This document shows, in pieces, positions 47,898-56,122 of a stretch of 64,000 nt of DNA; position 1 is the stretch's first letter, and each line of letters starts with the position of its first letter. The notes beneath the pieces are model-generated. The model did no database searches. It worked only from the letters and a program-made list of their open reading frames with translations, and was not told where the DNA came from. The stretch comes from Micromonospora sp. WMMD1082 (GTDB taxonomy: Bacteria; Actinomycetota; Actinomycetes; Mycobacteriales; Micromonosporaceae), in NCBI RefSeq assembly GCF_029626175.1, contig NZ_JARUBM010000002.1, positions 4,481,001-4,545,000 on the forward strand, written 5' to 3'. The position numbers and the translations under genes were made by a program.

Positions 47898-50894
47898 GTG
47901 GGGGTGGGCCGGATGCCGGATGACCGCAGCACCGTCCGGGCCGACGCGGCGGTCCATACGCCGGCCGGCCCGCCCCTGCTGGCGTCCCGGCTGGCGCCCG
48001 CCGTGCTGCCCGAGCCGGTGGTCCTGCGGCCCCGGCTGGCGCGGTTGCTCGATGACGCGGTGGCCCGCCCGGTCACCCTGGTCCGGGCGCCCGCGGGGTG
48101 GGGCAAGAGCACGTTGCTCGCCTCCTGGCGCCGGGCGTTGCAGGAGGCCGACCCGGACGCCCCGGCACCGGCCTGGGTGTCGATCGAGGTGGGCGACGAT
48201 CCGGACCGCCTCTGGTCGTACCTCACGGCGGCGCTGCGCTCCGTCGCCGACCCGGACGGGCCGCCGGCGACCGACCGGGCACCGCGTCCGGACGAGCTGG
48301 AGATCCTCGCCGCGACGCTCGCCGCCCGGGAACGGCCGGTGGTGCTGCTCGTGGACGACCTGCACCGGATCACCGAACCGGCGGCGCTGGCCGGGCTGGA
48401 GTTCCTGCTGCGCCACACGGAGCAGCGGCTGCGCTTGGTGGCGGCCGGGCGGACCGGGCCGCCGCTGGCGCTGCACCGGCTGCGGTTGGCCGGGGAGTTG
48501 ACCGAGATCGGCCCCGACGAGCTGGCCTTCACCGGCGACGAGATCGCCGACCTGCTCACCGCGCACGGGGTGGCGGTGCCGGCCGTCGCCGTCCGCCGGC
48601 TGCAGCGGCGTACCGCGGGCTGGGCGGCGGCGCTGCGGATCGCCGCGCTCGCCCTACGTGACCAGCCGGACCCGGAGCGCTGGATCACGCAGCTCGGCGG
48701 TGACCAGCCGGAGATCGCCGGCTACCTGCGCGAGGAGTTGCTCGGCGGGGTGGAGCCGGCCGACCGCGAGCTGCTGCGTCGCGCGGCGGTCGTCGACACG
48801 GTCTGCGCCGATCTCGCCGCCGCGCTCAGCGGTGACGCGGACGCCGAGGGCCGCCTGAGCGGTCTCGCGGAGGGTGCCGGCCTGCTCCGCCACGACGGCG
48901 GCCAGCCGGTCTGGTACCGGTGCCACCCGCTCCTCGCCGACCTGCTGCGCCGCGAGCTGGGCCGGCTGCCGGCCGGGGAACTGCGCGACCTGCACCTGCG
49001 CGCGGCCCGGTGGTATGCCGGCAACGGCCGCCCGGCCGATGCGCTACGGCATGCGCTCGCCGGTGGCGACTGGACGGACGCCGCCGACCTGTTCGTCGCC
49101 CGCTGGCCGGAACTGGTGCCCTACGACGGGACGGCCCGTACCGGCCCGGCGCCCGCGCCGCCCCCGGCGGAGGCGGTGGCCCGCGATCCCGAACTCGCGC
49201 TTGCCTGCGCCGCCGAGCGGGCACTCGACGGTGACGCCGACGGTGCCGAGGCGTACCTGCGACTGGCCACCGGGCACGCCGGGAGGCTGCCGCAGCCGCG
49301 CCGGTCCCGGTTCGGGCGGCTGGCCACCGCGGTCGAGCTCACCCTGGCCCGGCTGGCCGGCGACCACGAGGCCGTACGCTCCGCCGCCGCCCGCCTGCTC
49401 GCCACCCGCCCGGGTGGGCACCCGGCCGGCGTACCCGCGACGACCCAGCTGTCGGCGGACCCCTTGGGGAACCAGGTGTCGGCGGGCCAGGTGTCGGTTG
49501 ACCCGGTGTCGGCGGATCCGATGCCGGGGCGGGGGTCGGTGGCGGGCCGGGGTCCGGCGGACGCCGTGACGGGCAGAGATGCGGACGCGGTGGCGGACCG
49601 GGGTCCGGCGGGCGCGGTGGCGGGCCGGGGTCCGGGGGGCGCGGTGGCGGTCGGGGCGGGGCGGGGCGACGTTGCGGGGGACGCGGACGTGCGGGCGGTG
49701 GCCGGCACCGCGCTGGCCCTGCTCGACCTGGACGCCGGTGACCTGTCCGGGGCGGCGACCGGCTTCGCGGTGGCGTTGGCGGCGGCCCGGGAGGCGGGAC
49801 GTCCGCGCACCGAGCTGGTCTGTGCCAGCCGATGGTCCCTGCTCGCGGCGCTGCGCGGGGAGCTGCGGGCGGCCGAGGAGGCGGCCCGGGCGGCGTTGGC
49901 CCTGCCGCCCTGTCAGGGCTGGTCGGCGCGGGTCGACTGCGGGTACGCGTACCTGGCGCTGGCCGTCGTGGCGCTGCACCGGGACCAGCCGGCGGAGGCC
50001 GAGGCGAACCTGGCCCTGGCCGCACCGGCGGGCGGTGAACCGGCGGCCGGTGCGCTGGCCGCCTGGTGCCGGGCGTACCTGCGCTACGACGAGGGGGATC
50101 TGAGCGCCGGCCACCGGCTGCTGGTGGAGGCCCGGGACGGGTGGGGTGGTCGCGCCGGTGAGCTGGGGTCGTGGCTGCTCGCCGCCGAGCTGGACCTGCA
50201 CAGCGCCCGGGGCGACCTGCAGACGGCCCGGGAACTGGCCGGTGACCGGCCCGCCGAGGCGGTGACCCGGTCGGCGGTCCCGCTGGCCGAGGCGGAGACC
50301 GGATCGGCGGTCCCGCTGGCCGTCGCGGCGGCCCGGGTCGAGCTGCGAGCCGGTGATCCACGCGCCGCCGCGCACCTGCTGCCGGACTGGACGGCAGCGC
50401 CGACGGCCGACTGGCCGCTGCCGGTACGCCTCGACGCCGCGCTGCTCGCCGCGTTGCTCGCCGCGCGGGGCGGTGACCACCGCCGGGCCGGTCGGACGCT
50501 GGAGCAGGCGCTCGACCTCGCCGCCCCGGACGGCTACCGCCGCCCGTTCATCCGGGCCGAGCCGGGGCTGCGGGACCTGCTCGCCGCCCACCTCGACTCC
50601 GGTACGGCCCACTGGTCGCTCGTGAGTGACCTGGTCCGTGCCGTCGACGTGTCGACCGGCGCCCGTGCCGACGGCGACCGGGCGGCGGTGGCGCCCCTGG
50701 ACGAGCCGCTCACCGAGCGGGAGCTGACGATCCTGCGGTACCTGCAGAGCATCCTGTCCAACGTGGAGATCGCCGCCGAGCTGTCGGTCTCGGTCAACAC
50801 GGTCAAGACCCACGTCCGCAACATCTACCGCAAGCTCGACGCCACCCGCCGCCGCGACGCCGTCCGCCGCGCCCGCCAACTCCACCTAATCTGA
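47898..50894 (+). CDS. Large LuxR-family ATP-dependent regulator (MalT-like)
   Basis: A 998-residue LAL-type regulator. The N-terminal AAA/NB-ARC-like ATPase has Walker A APAGWGKSTLLASW near residue 65 and Walker B VVLLVDDLHRI near 155. A helical TPR-like region follows, and the C-terminal LuxR helix-turn-helix is LTERELTILRYLQSILSNVE, IAAELSVSVNTVKTHVRNIY. GTG 47898 is preferred for its GGAGGAGG upstream; ATG 47913 is an alternative. Between about residues 518 and 600 the protein contains a low-complexity insert (SADP, AGRGP repeats; see 49450-49680) absent from the usual family. The ligand and target genes are unknown. Confidence 0.82.
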   Translation: MGVGRMPDDRSTVRADAAVHTPAGPPLLASRLAPAVLPEPVVLRPRLARLLDDAVARPVTLVRAPAGWGKSTLLASWRRALQEADPDAPAPAWVSIEVGDDPDRLWSYLTAALRSVADPDGPPATDRAPRPDELEILAATLAARERPVVLLVDDLHRITEPAALAGLEFLLRHTEQRLRLVAAGRTGPPLALHRLRLAGELTEIGPDELAFTGDEIADLLTAHGVAVPAVAVRRLQRRTAGWAAALRIAALALRDQPDPERWITQLGGDQPEIAGYLREELLGGVEPADRELLRRAAVVDTVCADLAAALSGDADAEGRLSGLAEGAGLLRHDGGQPVWYRCHPLLADLLRRELGRLPAGELRDLHLRAARWYAGNGRPADALRHALAGGDWTDAADLFVARWPELVPYDGTARTGPAPAPPPAEAVARDPELALACAAERALDGDADGAEAYLRLATGHAGRLPQPRRSRFGRLATAVELTLARLAGDHEAVRSAAARLLATRPGGHPAGVPATTQLSADPLGNQVSAGQVSVDPVSADPMPGRGSVAGRGPADAVTGRDADAVADRGPAGAVAGRGPGGAVAVGAGRGDVAGDADVRAVAGTALALLDLDAGDLSGAATGFAVALAAAREAGRPRTELVCASRWSLLAALRGELRAAEEAARAALALPPCQGWSARVDCGYAYLALAVVALHRDQPAEAEANLALAAPAGGEPAAGALAAWCRAYLRYDEGDLSAGHRLLVEARDGWGGRAGELGSWLLAAELDLHSARGDLQTARELAGDRPAEAVTRSAVPLAEAETGSAVPLAVAAARVELRAGDPRAAAHLLPDWTAAPTADWPLPVRLDAALLAALLAARGGDHRRAGRTLEQALDLAAPDGYRRPFIRAEPGLRDLLAAHLDSGTAHWSLVSDLVRAVDVSTGARADGDRAAVAPLDEPLTERELTILRYLQSILSNVEIAAELSVSVNTVKTHVRNIYRKLDATRRRDAVRRARQLHLI
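49450..49680 (+). repeat. Low-complexity repeat insert within the LuxR gene
   Basis: About 77 codons of irregular repeats, first QVSAGQVSVDPVSADP-like units, then GRGPADAV, DRGPAGAV, AGRGPGGAV. They keep the reading frame and sit between two helical-repeat blocks, so they probably form a flexible loop. Such repeats expand and contract easily between strains. Confidence 0.65.
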
Positions 50895-50961
50895 CCCACC
50901 CCACCCCACCCCACCCCACCCCACCCGCCCACCCTGCCCCCTCGGGCTCCCCGCCCTCCCG

Positions 50962-51024
50962 CGTTGATCATGAAGTTGTTGTCGCGACACGCCGGGCGGG
51001 GTGACAACAACTTCATGATCAACG
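50962..51024. repeat. TTGATCATGA palindromic repeat, copy 2 (terminator position)
   Basis: Perfect 22-base arms (CGTTGATCATGAAGTTGTTGTC at 50962-50983, which I state by its ends CGTTGATCAT...GTTGTC, and its complement at 51003-51024) surround a 19-base GC-rich loop. It lies between the convergent LuxR and DsbA-like genes and can end both transcripts. The outer 15 bases are shared with the copy at 52568. Confidence 0.75.
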
Positions 51025-51072
51025 ATGGGTCGGGGTGGGGAGGGAGGGGAGGGTGGGAGGGGTGGGGGTGGG

Positions 51073-51633
51073 TCAGGGGGTGGCGGCGGTGTCTACGGCG
51101 GTGAGGAGGGTGGGTAGGCCGAAGTCGGCGGTGTGGGGGACGCCGTTGACGAAGAGGGTGGGGGTGGCGTCCACGCCGCTGCGGATGGCGCCGACGAAGT
51201 CGTGCCGGATCCGGTCACCGTAGGCGTGCCGCCCGATCTCCGCCTCCACCTCGTCGACGGGCAGGCCGAGCTGCTCGATACCGAGCGTCAGGTGCACCGG
51301 ATCCAGCTGGTCCTGGTGTTCGTAGAGCCAGTCGTGCATCTCCCAGAACCGGCCCCGTCGGCCGGCGGCCTCGGCGGCCTCGGCGGCCCGCTCCGCGTAC
51401 GGGTGGATGTTCGCGATCGGGAAGTGGCGGTAGACGTGACGGACCGTGTCGGCGCGCTGCCGCAGCACCTCACGCAGGTTCGCGTGGGCGAGGCCGCAGA
51501 AGGGGCACTGGAAGTCGCCGTACTCGACGATCGTCACCGGCGCGCCCTCCGGGCCGCGGGCGTGGTCGTACTCCGTGACGGGCGTGCGGAGCCGGGCAGT
51601 GACCTGCAGGGGCGTGGTCAGCCGATCGGTCAT
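51073..51633 (-). CDS. DsbA-like thioredoxin-fold protein
   Basis: A 186-residue protein of the DsbA/Thioredoxin_4 group. The redox site is YGDFQCPFCGLAHANLREVL near residue 40, with CPFC as the active pair; the inserted helical domain follows (FWEMHDWLYEHQDQLDPVHL) and the cis-Pro loop is GVDATPTLFVNGVPHT. No signal peptide is present, so it is probably cytoplasmic, an oxidoreductase or chaperone-like member rather than a secreted DsbA. Similar genes in actinomycetes are often paired with sodium/proton antiporters, but not here. Confidence 0.85.
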   Translation of the reverse strand: MTDRLTTPLQVTARLRTPVTEYDHARGPEGAPVTIVEYGDFQCPFCGLAHANLREVLRQRADTVRHVYRHFPIANIHPYAERAAEAAEAAGRRGRFWEMHDWLYEHQDQLDPVHLTLGIEQLGLPVDEVEAEIGRHAYGDRIRHDFVGAIRSGVDATPTLFVNGVPHTADFGLPTLLTAVDTAATP

Positions 51634-51718
51634 ACCCACCAGCCTCGTACCCGGCCGGGTGAGCGCGGCTCACCCGGCCCGGGTGAGCCTTGGCACGGGC
51701 CGGCTCGGCGCGCTCGGC

Positions 51719-52408
51719 TCAGCTCAGCACCGGGGCGACCGCGATGTGGTTCTGCACCTCGCGGATGCCCGGCGCGGACCAGACCACCCGTTCCACCTCG
51801 GCACGCTCGGGCATCGAGTGCACCAGCCCGCCCAGCAGCACCGTGTCGCCGTGTATGCGTACCGTCACCTGCTCCGCGTCGGTGGCGCGGTTGCGGGCCA
51901 GGGCGTCGACGATGCGCCGGCCCAGGGCGGCGCCGTCCGGGCGTACCGAGGGCCGGACGGTGATGCCGTTGCTGACCCCCCGTACGCCGTTCAGCCGGCC
52001 GACCGCCTGCTCGGCGGCGCGGCGCTGGTACTCCCACTCGACCTCGCCGTGCAGGGTGACCCAGCCCTGCGAGACCGTCACGTCGAGTTCGTCGACCGGC
52101 ACGAACGCCTGCCACTGCAGGGCGTGTTCGACCGCGGCCGCGATCTCCGGGTCGGTCCGTTCCGCGCCGGTGACCAGCCGCACCGCGAGGTCGTTGGCCA
52201 CCGCCCGTACCTGGGCGACCCGGTGCGCGGCCCGTTCCGCGGCCCACTTCTTGGCGTAGCTGTCCACCCGTCCGGTCAGCGTCACCACGCCCTCGGCGAC
52301 GCTCACCCCGATCTCGTGCGGCTGCACCCGGGGCTCCCAGTCGATTTCGTCGAGCACCGCGGACCGGATGTCCTGGTCGGTGCGGTTGATCGTGGAGATG
52401 CTGGCCAT
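51719..52408 (-). CDS. Protein with three BON domains
   Basis: A 229-residue protein made almost wholly of three BON modules: residues 10-75 (IRSAVLDEIDWEPRVQPHEI, then GVVTLTGRVDSYAKKWAAER), 85-150 (IAAAVEHALQWQAFVPVDEL, GWVTLHGEVEWEYQRRAAEQ) and 160-228 (GRRIVDALARNRATDAEQVT, DTVLLGGLVHSMPERAEVER). BON folds bind phospholipid or potassium-like ligands in homologues such as Kbp and OsmY and often respond to osmotic stress. There is no signal peptide, so it is likely cytoplasmic. ATG 52408 has GGGAG eight bases upstream. The next 306 bases up to 52714 hold only the palindrome. Confidence 0.85.
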   Translation of the reverse strand: MASISTINRTDQDIRSAVLDEIDWEPRVQPHEIGVSVAEGVVTLTGRVDSYAKKWAAERAAHRVAQVRAVANDLAVRLVTGAERTDPEIAAAVEHALQWQAFVPVDELDVTVSQGWVTLHGEVEWEYQRRAAEQAVGRLNGVRGVSNGITVRPSVRPDGAALGRRIVDALARNRATDAEQVTVRIHGDTVLLGGLVHSMPERAEVERVVWSAPGIREVQNHIAVAPVLS

Positions 52409-52567
52409 GGTCGCTCCCTCCTCGCCAGGCAGCCGGCACTGTCCACCGGGCCGCGAGCGGCCCGGCGTCCAGCCCCGCCGGCACCGAGCCTGGCGCTCCC
52501 CCGGGTGACCCCACCTCACCCAGATCGAACGACCCCACCCCCCGTCCCGCCCACCTCCACCTTCACA

Positions 52568-52632
52568 CCGTTGATCATGAAGTTAGCGGGCGATTTAGAG
52601 ATCAAACCGCCCGCTAACTTCATGATCAACGG
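52568..52632. repeat. TTGATCATGA palindromic repeat, copy 3
   Basis: Perfect 25-base arms (52568-52592 and 52608-52632, beginning CCGTTGATCATGAAGTTAGC) enclose the 15-base loop ATTTAGAGATCAAAC, which is nearly identical to the loop of the copy at 22876. It is 83 bases past the stop of the gene at 52715-53128 and probably ends its transcript. The match in both arm and loop shows common descent rather than chance hairpins. Confidence 0.78.
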
Positions 52633-52714
52633 AGAAAGGGGCAACGGAGAAGGGACAACGGAGAAAGGGTGGCCCCGTTCGACCGGGTGGTCGGACGGGG
52701 CCGTGGGGTGGGGG

Positions 52715-53128
52715 TCAGGTGGCGGGGTTGGTGGGCTCGGCGGGGGAGTCCGGCTGCTCCACGTCGACGAACTCGATGTCCTCCAGGGCCTGGTCGCGGC
52801 TGCCGGCGGCCCGCGCGGCGGTGCCGGCCGCCCAACCGACCGCGGCGCCGACCAGGGCCGCGCCGATCAGCAATGCCCACGGCAGCGCCGGGCGGCGACC
52901 GGCGAGTGCGTCAAGGGCCTGGCTGGCCCGATGACGGGCCTCCTCGGCGGCCGACTCCACCAGGTCACCGGCCTCGTCGGCGAGCCCGGCGGAGCTGTGG
53001 CGAGCGGTGCGGGCGGTGTCGCGGATGCTGTCGCCCGCGCTGTTCACCGCCGAGACGAGATGTTGCCACGCCTGGTCCGCGATCCGCTCCGGCTTGCTGC
53101 GGCGCTCCAGCAGGTTGGTTCCGAACAT
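52715..53128 (-). CDS. Small protein with one membrane helix
   Basis: A 137-residue protein. The first 85 residues are helical and rich in Ala, Ser and Glu (VNSAGDSIRDTARTARHSSA), like membrane-associated coiled or apolipoprotein-like stress proteins. One hydrophobic helix follows (LPWALLIGAALVGAAVGWAA), then an acidic tail (LEDIEFVDVEQPDSPAEPTN). I cannot name the family. It is read in the same direction as the BON gene, consistent with a shared envelope-stress theme. Confidence 0.6.
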   Translation of the reverse strand: MFGTNLLERRSKPERIADQAWQHLVSAVNSAGDSIRDTARTARHSSAGLADEAGDLVESAAEEARHRASQALDALAGRRPALPWALLIGAALVGAAVGWAAGTAARAAGSRDQALEDIEFVDVEQPDSPAEPTNPAT

Positions 53129-53270
53129 GGTGGTTCCCTCCTCGACAGTGCCGAAGCCGGTGCGCACATCAGACGTCGGCGGCTTTGCCCGGCGTGGCGT
53201 TGGCCAATGGAGGCTGTGCCCACCCCGGCTCCGCCGCAAACCACCGGCCCGGACGACGCTTGATCAGTGG

Positions 53271-53417
53271 TCAGCGGGGCACGACCGCGACGACGGTCGC
53301 CCGGGCGAAGTCGTCGTCGTCATCGTCGTCGTCATCGTCTCCGCCACCGAACCCGCAGGCCAGCATGACGGCGAGCAGGGCACTGACGCCGGCCAGCGCG
53401 GCGAGCCTACGGAGCAT
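53271..53417 (-). CDS. Very small lipoprotein with a run of ten aspartates
   Basis: A 48-residue peptide. The signal peptide RRLAALAGVSALLAVMLACG has a lipobox ending LAC with the Cys at residue 20; a short GFGGG linker and then ten consecutive Asp follow, before FARATVVAVVPR. After processing only about 29 residues would remain, displayed on the membrane surface. The Asp run, coded by GAC/GAT repeats, could bind cations. The frame is supported by the clear lipobox and start, but no ribosome site of usual strength is seen. Confidence 0.55.
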   Translation of the reverse strand: MLRRLAALAGVSALLAVMLACGFGGGDDDDDDDDDDFARATVVAVVPR

Positions 53418-53743
53418 GTGTCGTCCTCTCGTCGTACGGTTGTCCGTGATGTTAGGCACACCGTGCCCACGATCGCTCGCCGAGCCCGGCCGACGGGCAG
53501 GCCGGGAGCAGGAAGACATGGGGACGGGGTCGCGCCGGCCCGCTACGCTGGTTCGGCGACGTCGGCGGCAGCCGAACGTCGGGTGATAAGGCAGCTAAAG
53601 TGCGGATAAGGGCGAATTGGCGCGTCCGGATCCGCGAATTGCTCATCCCGAGGGGTGGCGACCGAGGCCGTCGGAGGAATACTCTCGGTCGCGGCCCGCG
53701 TACTGATGAGGCGCCCGTCGTACGGGCGAGTGGAGGTGCTCGC
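53418..53743 (+). other. Upstream region of the STAS gene
   Basis: No gene is evident in these 326 bases. GGATAA at 53595-53600 and AATACTC at 53678-53684 are possible promoter elements for the STAS gene, and TGGAGGTG at 53730-53737 is its ribosome site. The reverse strand near 53418-53460 should hold the promoter of the small lipoprotein; nothing distinctive is visible there. Confidence 0.3.
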
Positions 53744-54109
53744 GTGAGCCTGTCGATCCTGCAGACGGTTCGACCCGGTGGTGTCATCGAGATCGCCCCT
53801 CGGGGCGAGATCGACGTCGACACCGCGTACGAGGTGAAAGAGGCCATCGCCGAGGTGCTGGCCAAGGGGCGTCCCGCCCGGATCGAGCTGAACATGCGGC
53901 TGGTCACCTTCATCGACTCGGTGGGCATCAGCGCGATGGTCGCCGGCTTCCAGACCGCCGAGGTCAGCGGCGTGAAGCTGGTCGTCACCGAGCCGAGTCG
54001 GTTCGTGCACCGGCAGCTCTGGGTGACCGGCCTGCTCGGCCTCTTCGGCGCGCCCGAGCCGTACTATGCCGGCGCCGCCACGGCCCCCGAGGTCCTCCCC
54101 GGCGCCTAG
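53744..54109 (+). CDS. STAS-domain anti-sigma factor antagonist
   Basis: A 121-residue single STAS domain like BldG, RsbV and SpoIIAA. The fold begins LSILQTVRPGGVIEIAPRGE, IDVDTAYEVKEAIAEVLAKG; the phosphorylation loop LVTFIDSVGISAMVAGFQTA has Ser in the DSxG motif, the site a kinase anti-sigma factor would phosphorylate. Unphosphorylated, the protein would bind that anti-sigma factor and free its sigma. No kinase or sigma gene is next to it. GTG 53744 is supported by a GGAGG-like site. Confidence 0.88.
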   Translation: MSLSILQTVRPGGVIEIAPRGEIDVDTAYEVKEAIAEVLAKGRPARIELNMRLVTFIDSVGISAMVAGFQTAEVSGVKLVVTEPSRFVHRQLWVTGLLGLFGAPEPYYAGAATAPEVLPGA

Positions 54110-54144
54110 CTTGATCTTCAACCTCAGGAGATTGAAGATCAAGC
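54109..54144. terminator. Hairpin terminator between STAS and surE genes
   Basis: CTTGATCTTCAA at 54110-54121 pairs perfectly with TTGAAGATCAAG at 54132-54143 across a ten-base loop, and an extra G-C pair closes the base. It begins at the STAS stop and ends just before the convergent surE stop, so it can serve both. The TTGATC end recalls the larger repeat family, but the interior differs. Confidence 0.7.
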
Positions 54145-54153
54145 CAGTGCCGG

Positions 54154-54978
54154 TCAGTCCGCGTCGAGACCGGCCAGGTCGGCGTCGGTCACCTCGGTGA
54201 CCGCCCGGACCGCGGTCACCGACGCGTAGCCGTCGGCGAGTAGGGCCAGGTCCGTGCCGGGCCGCAGGGCCTCGCCCGGCTCCTCCAAGGCGGTACGCAC
54301 GAAGCCGTGCCCGGATTCGGCGACGGTCATCTGCACCTGGCCGAAGGTGGCCAGGGTGCCTCGGCGTACGCCCCGCAGCCGGGCGAACGGAAGATCCGGC
54401 GAGTTGACGTTGAGCACGCTCTCCGTGGGCCCGGCGGTGAGCCGGGGAAGCAGGTCCAGGGCGACCTGGGCCGCGGTGGCCCAGTGCCGGTCGGCGTCGT
54501 GCACCAGGGCGGCGGCGGCCACCGCGGCGCCCCCGCTGGCCGCGGTGGCCGCACCGGCCGAGAGCACGTCCAGCGACACCGCCATCGCCCGGCAGCCGTT
54601 GGCGGCGGCGGTGAAGGCGGCGCCCACGGTGCCGGAGTGCAGCACCGCGCGCCCCGCGTTGGCGCCCCGGTTGATGCCGGAGAGCAGTACGGACGGCGGT
54701 GGCCCGAACGCGCCGTGCACGGCGATGAGCGCGATGAAACCGGGCGAGCCGCCGACGCCGAAGGCCGGCACCCCGTCGAGCCCGGGCAGCGGGTGTTCGC
54801 GGACCACCACCTGCCCGTCCTGCTCCACCGCGCTCATCGCGGCGCTGGTGCCGCTCGCCTCCTCCAGCGGTGCGGCCACCACCACGTCCAGCCCTCGATC
54901 GACCGCCGCCCGGGCCAGTGCCTGGATGCCGGGCGCGGCGATCCCGTCGTCATTGGTGATCAACACCCGCAGCGTCAT
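54154..54978 (-). CDS. surE: 5'/3'-nucleotidase SurE
   Basis: A 274-residue survival-protein E phosphatase removing phosphate from nucleoside monophosphates. The metal-site Asp pair is in RVLITNDDGIAAPGIQALAR at the N-terminus; other SurE blocks are PLEEASGTSAAMS, LLSGINRGANAGRAVLHSGT with the conserved SGxNxG loop, and GTVGAAFTAAANGCRAMAVS. C-terminal parts are shorter and more variable. The gene overlaps the end of the PfkB kinase gene by four bases, so the two are coupled. Confidence 0.92.
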   Translation of the reverse strand: MTLRVLITNDDGIAAPGIQALARAAVDRGLDVVVAAPLEEASGTSAAMSAVEQDGQVVVREHPLPGLDGVPAFGVGGSPGFIALIAVHGAFGPPPSVLLSGINRGANAGRAVLHSGTVGAAFTAAANGCRAMAVSLDVLSAGAATAASGGAAVAAAALVHDADRHWATAAQVALDLLPRLTAGPTESVLNVNSPDLPFARLRGVRRGTLATFGQVQMTVAESGHGFVRTALEEPGEALRPGTDLALLADGYASVTAVRAVTEVTDADLAGLDAD

Positions 54979-55955
54979 CGGCCGCCCACCCGCTGGGCCA
55001 GCTCCTCGGGGGTGGTGCGCTCCTGCGGGCGGCTGCCCGCCGGCTCCAGCCGGACCCGGTCGACCAGGCCGGTGATCGAGTCGAGCCGGCCGGTGCCCAG
55101 CCCGTGTCGGGTGACGTTCAACGCACCCGCTGCCGCGCCGGTGCGGATCGCCGTGCGTACGTCGCCACCCCGGGCCACCACAGCGGCCACGCCGGCGGTC
55201 ATCGAGTCGCCCGCGCCCCGCGGGTCGGCCGCCTCCAGCCGTGGCATCCGCACCTCGAACACCTCGCCGTCGACCAGCGCCAACGCCGGCTTGTCGGCCC
55301 GGCTGACCACCGCGTTCTGGGCGCCGGCGGCGTGCAGGTCGTACAACGCGCGGGTGAGTTCCTCCTCGTCGTCGCCGGATGCCCGGCCGTCGGCGAGCAG
55401 CTCCTCGTGGCTGATCTTGAGGAAGAAGACCCCGCTTTCCAGGACGGCGGTGAGGTGCTCGCCGCAGAGGTCCACCACCACCCGGCCGCCGTTGGCGCCG
55501 ACGTCGGCGGCGAAGCGCCGGTAGAGGTCGGCGGGGACCAGCGACGGGTGGTTCGGCCCGCTCAACACGCTCACCGGCGAACGCAACCCCTCGCCGAGCG
55601 CCAGGTTGTACAGCTCGTCGAGCTCGTGCCGGCTCAACGGCTGGCCGGTCACGTCGACGACCTCCCGCCGGGTGCCCTCGCGGCGGTCGTGCACGTAGCC
55701 GCCGCTGCCACCGGAATCGCGGGCCACCACCCTCAGGTCGACGCCCTCGCTGATCAGCAACGGCTCCAGCACCTGCCCGACCTCGCCGCCGAGCGCCGTG
55801 CAGAGCACCACGTCCACGCCGAGCGACAGCACCATCCGAGCCTGCCAGACCCCCTGCCCGCCGGGGTGCAGATGCAGTTCCGGCGCGTCGTTCGGCTGGT
55901 CGATCGTGACGGTCAACAGCGGGGTCGGTGCGAAGACCATGACGGGGCCGCTCAT
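54975..55955 (-). CDS. PfkB-family carbohydrate kinase
   Basis: A 326-residue sugar kinase. Family marks are HLHPGGQGVWQARMVLSLGV (sugar-binding GG loop), VSVLSGPNHPSLVPADLYRR, LKISHEELL and the catalytic EAADPRGAGDSMTAGVAAVV with the conserved Asp. The GAGDS anion hole and overall shape fit 1-phosphofructokinase-like members, but without fruA/fruR genes the substrate is open. ATG 55955 has a GAGGAA site. It is followed directly by surE, which suggests a joint role in nucleotide or sugar-phosphate salvage. Confidence 0.85.
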   Translation of the reverse strand: MSGPVMVFAPTPLLTVTIDQPNDAPELHLHPGGQGVWQARMVLSLGVDVVLCTALGGEVGQVLEPLLISEGVDLRVVARDSGGSGGYVHDRREGTRREVVDVTGQPLSRHELDELYNLALGEGLRSPVSVLSGPNHPSLVPADLYRRFAADVGANGGRVVVDLCGEHLTAVLESGVFFLKISHEELLADGRASGDDEEELTRALYDLHAAGAQNAVVSRADKPALALVDGEVFEVRMPRLEAADPRGAGDSMTAGVAAVVARGGDVRTAIRTGAAAGALNVTRHGLGTGRLDSITGLVDRVRLEPAGSRPQERTTPEELAQRVGGR

Positions 55956-56122
55956 GTCTGTTCCTCCCGCTCGCGGTGGAATGTCCGCTTCATCGGACGA
56001 CGGTAACCGTCCGGACGCACCGGCGCGCGCCGAGGGAAACGGTGCCCTGCGGGCGAGGGCGGGAAACCCGGCGCGCCGGGTGGACCGCCCGCTGGACGGC
56101 CCACCCGGCGCGGGGTGAAGTG

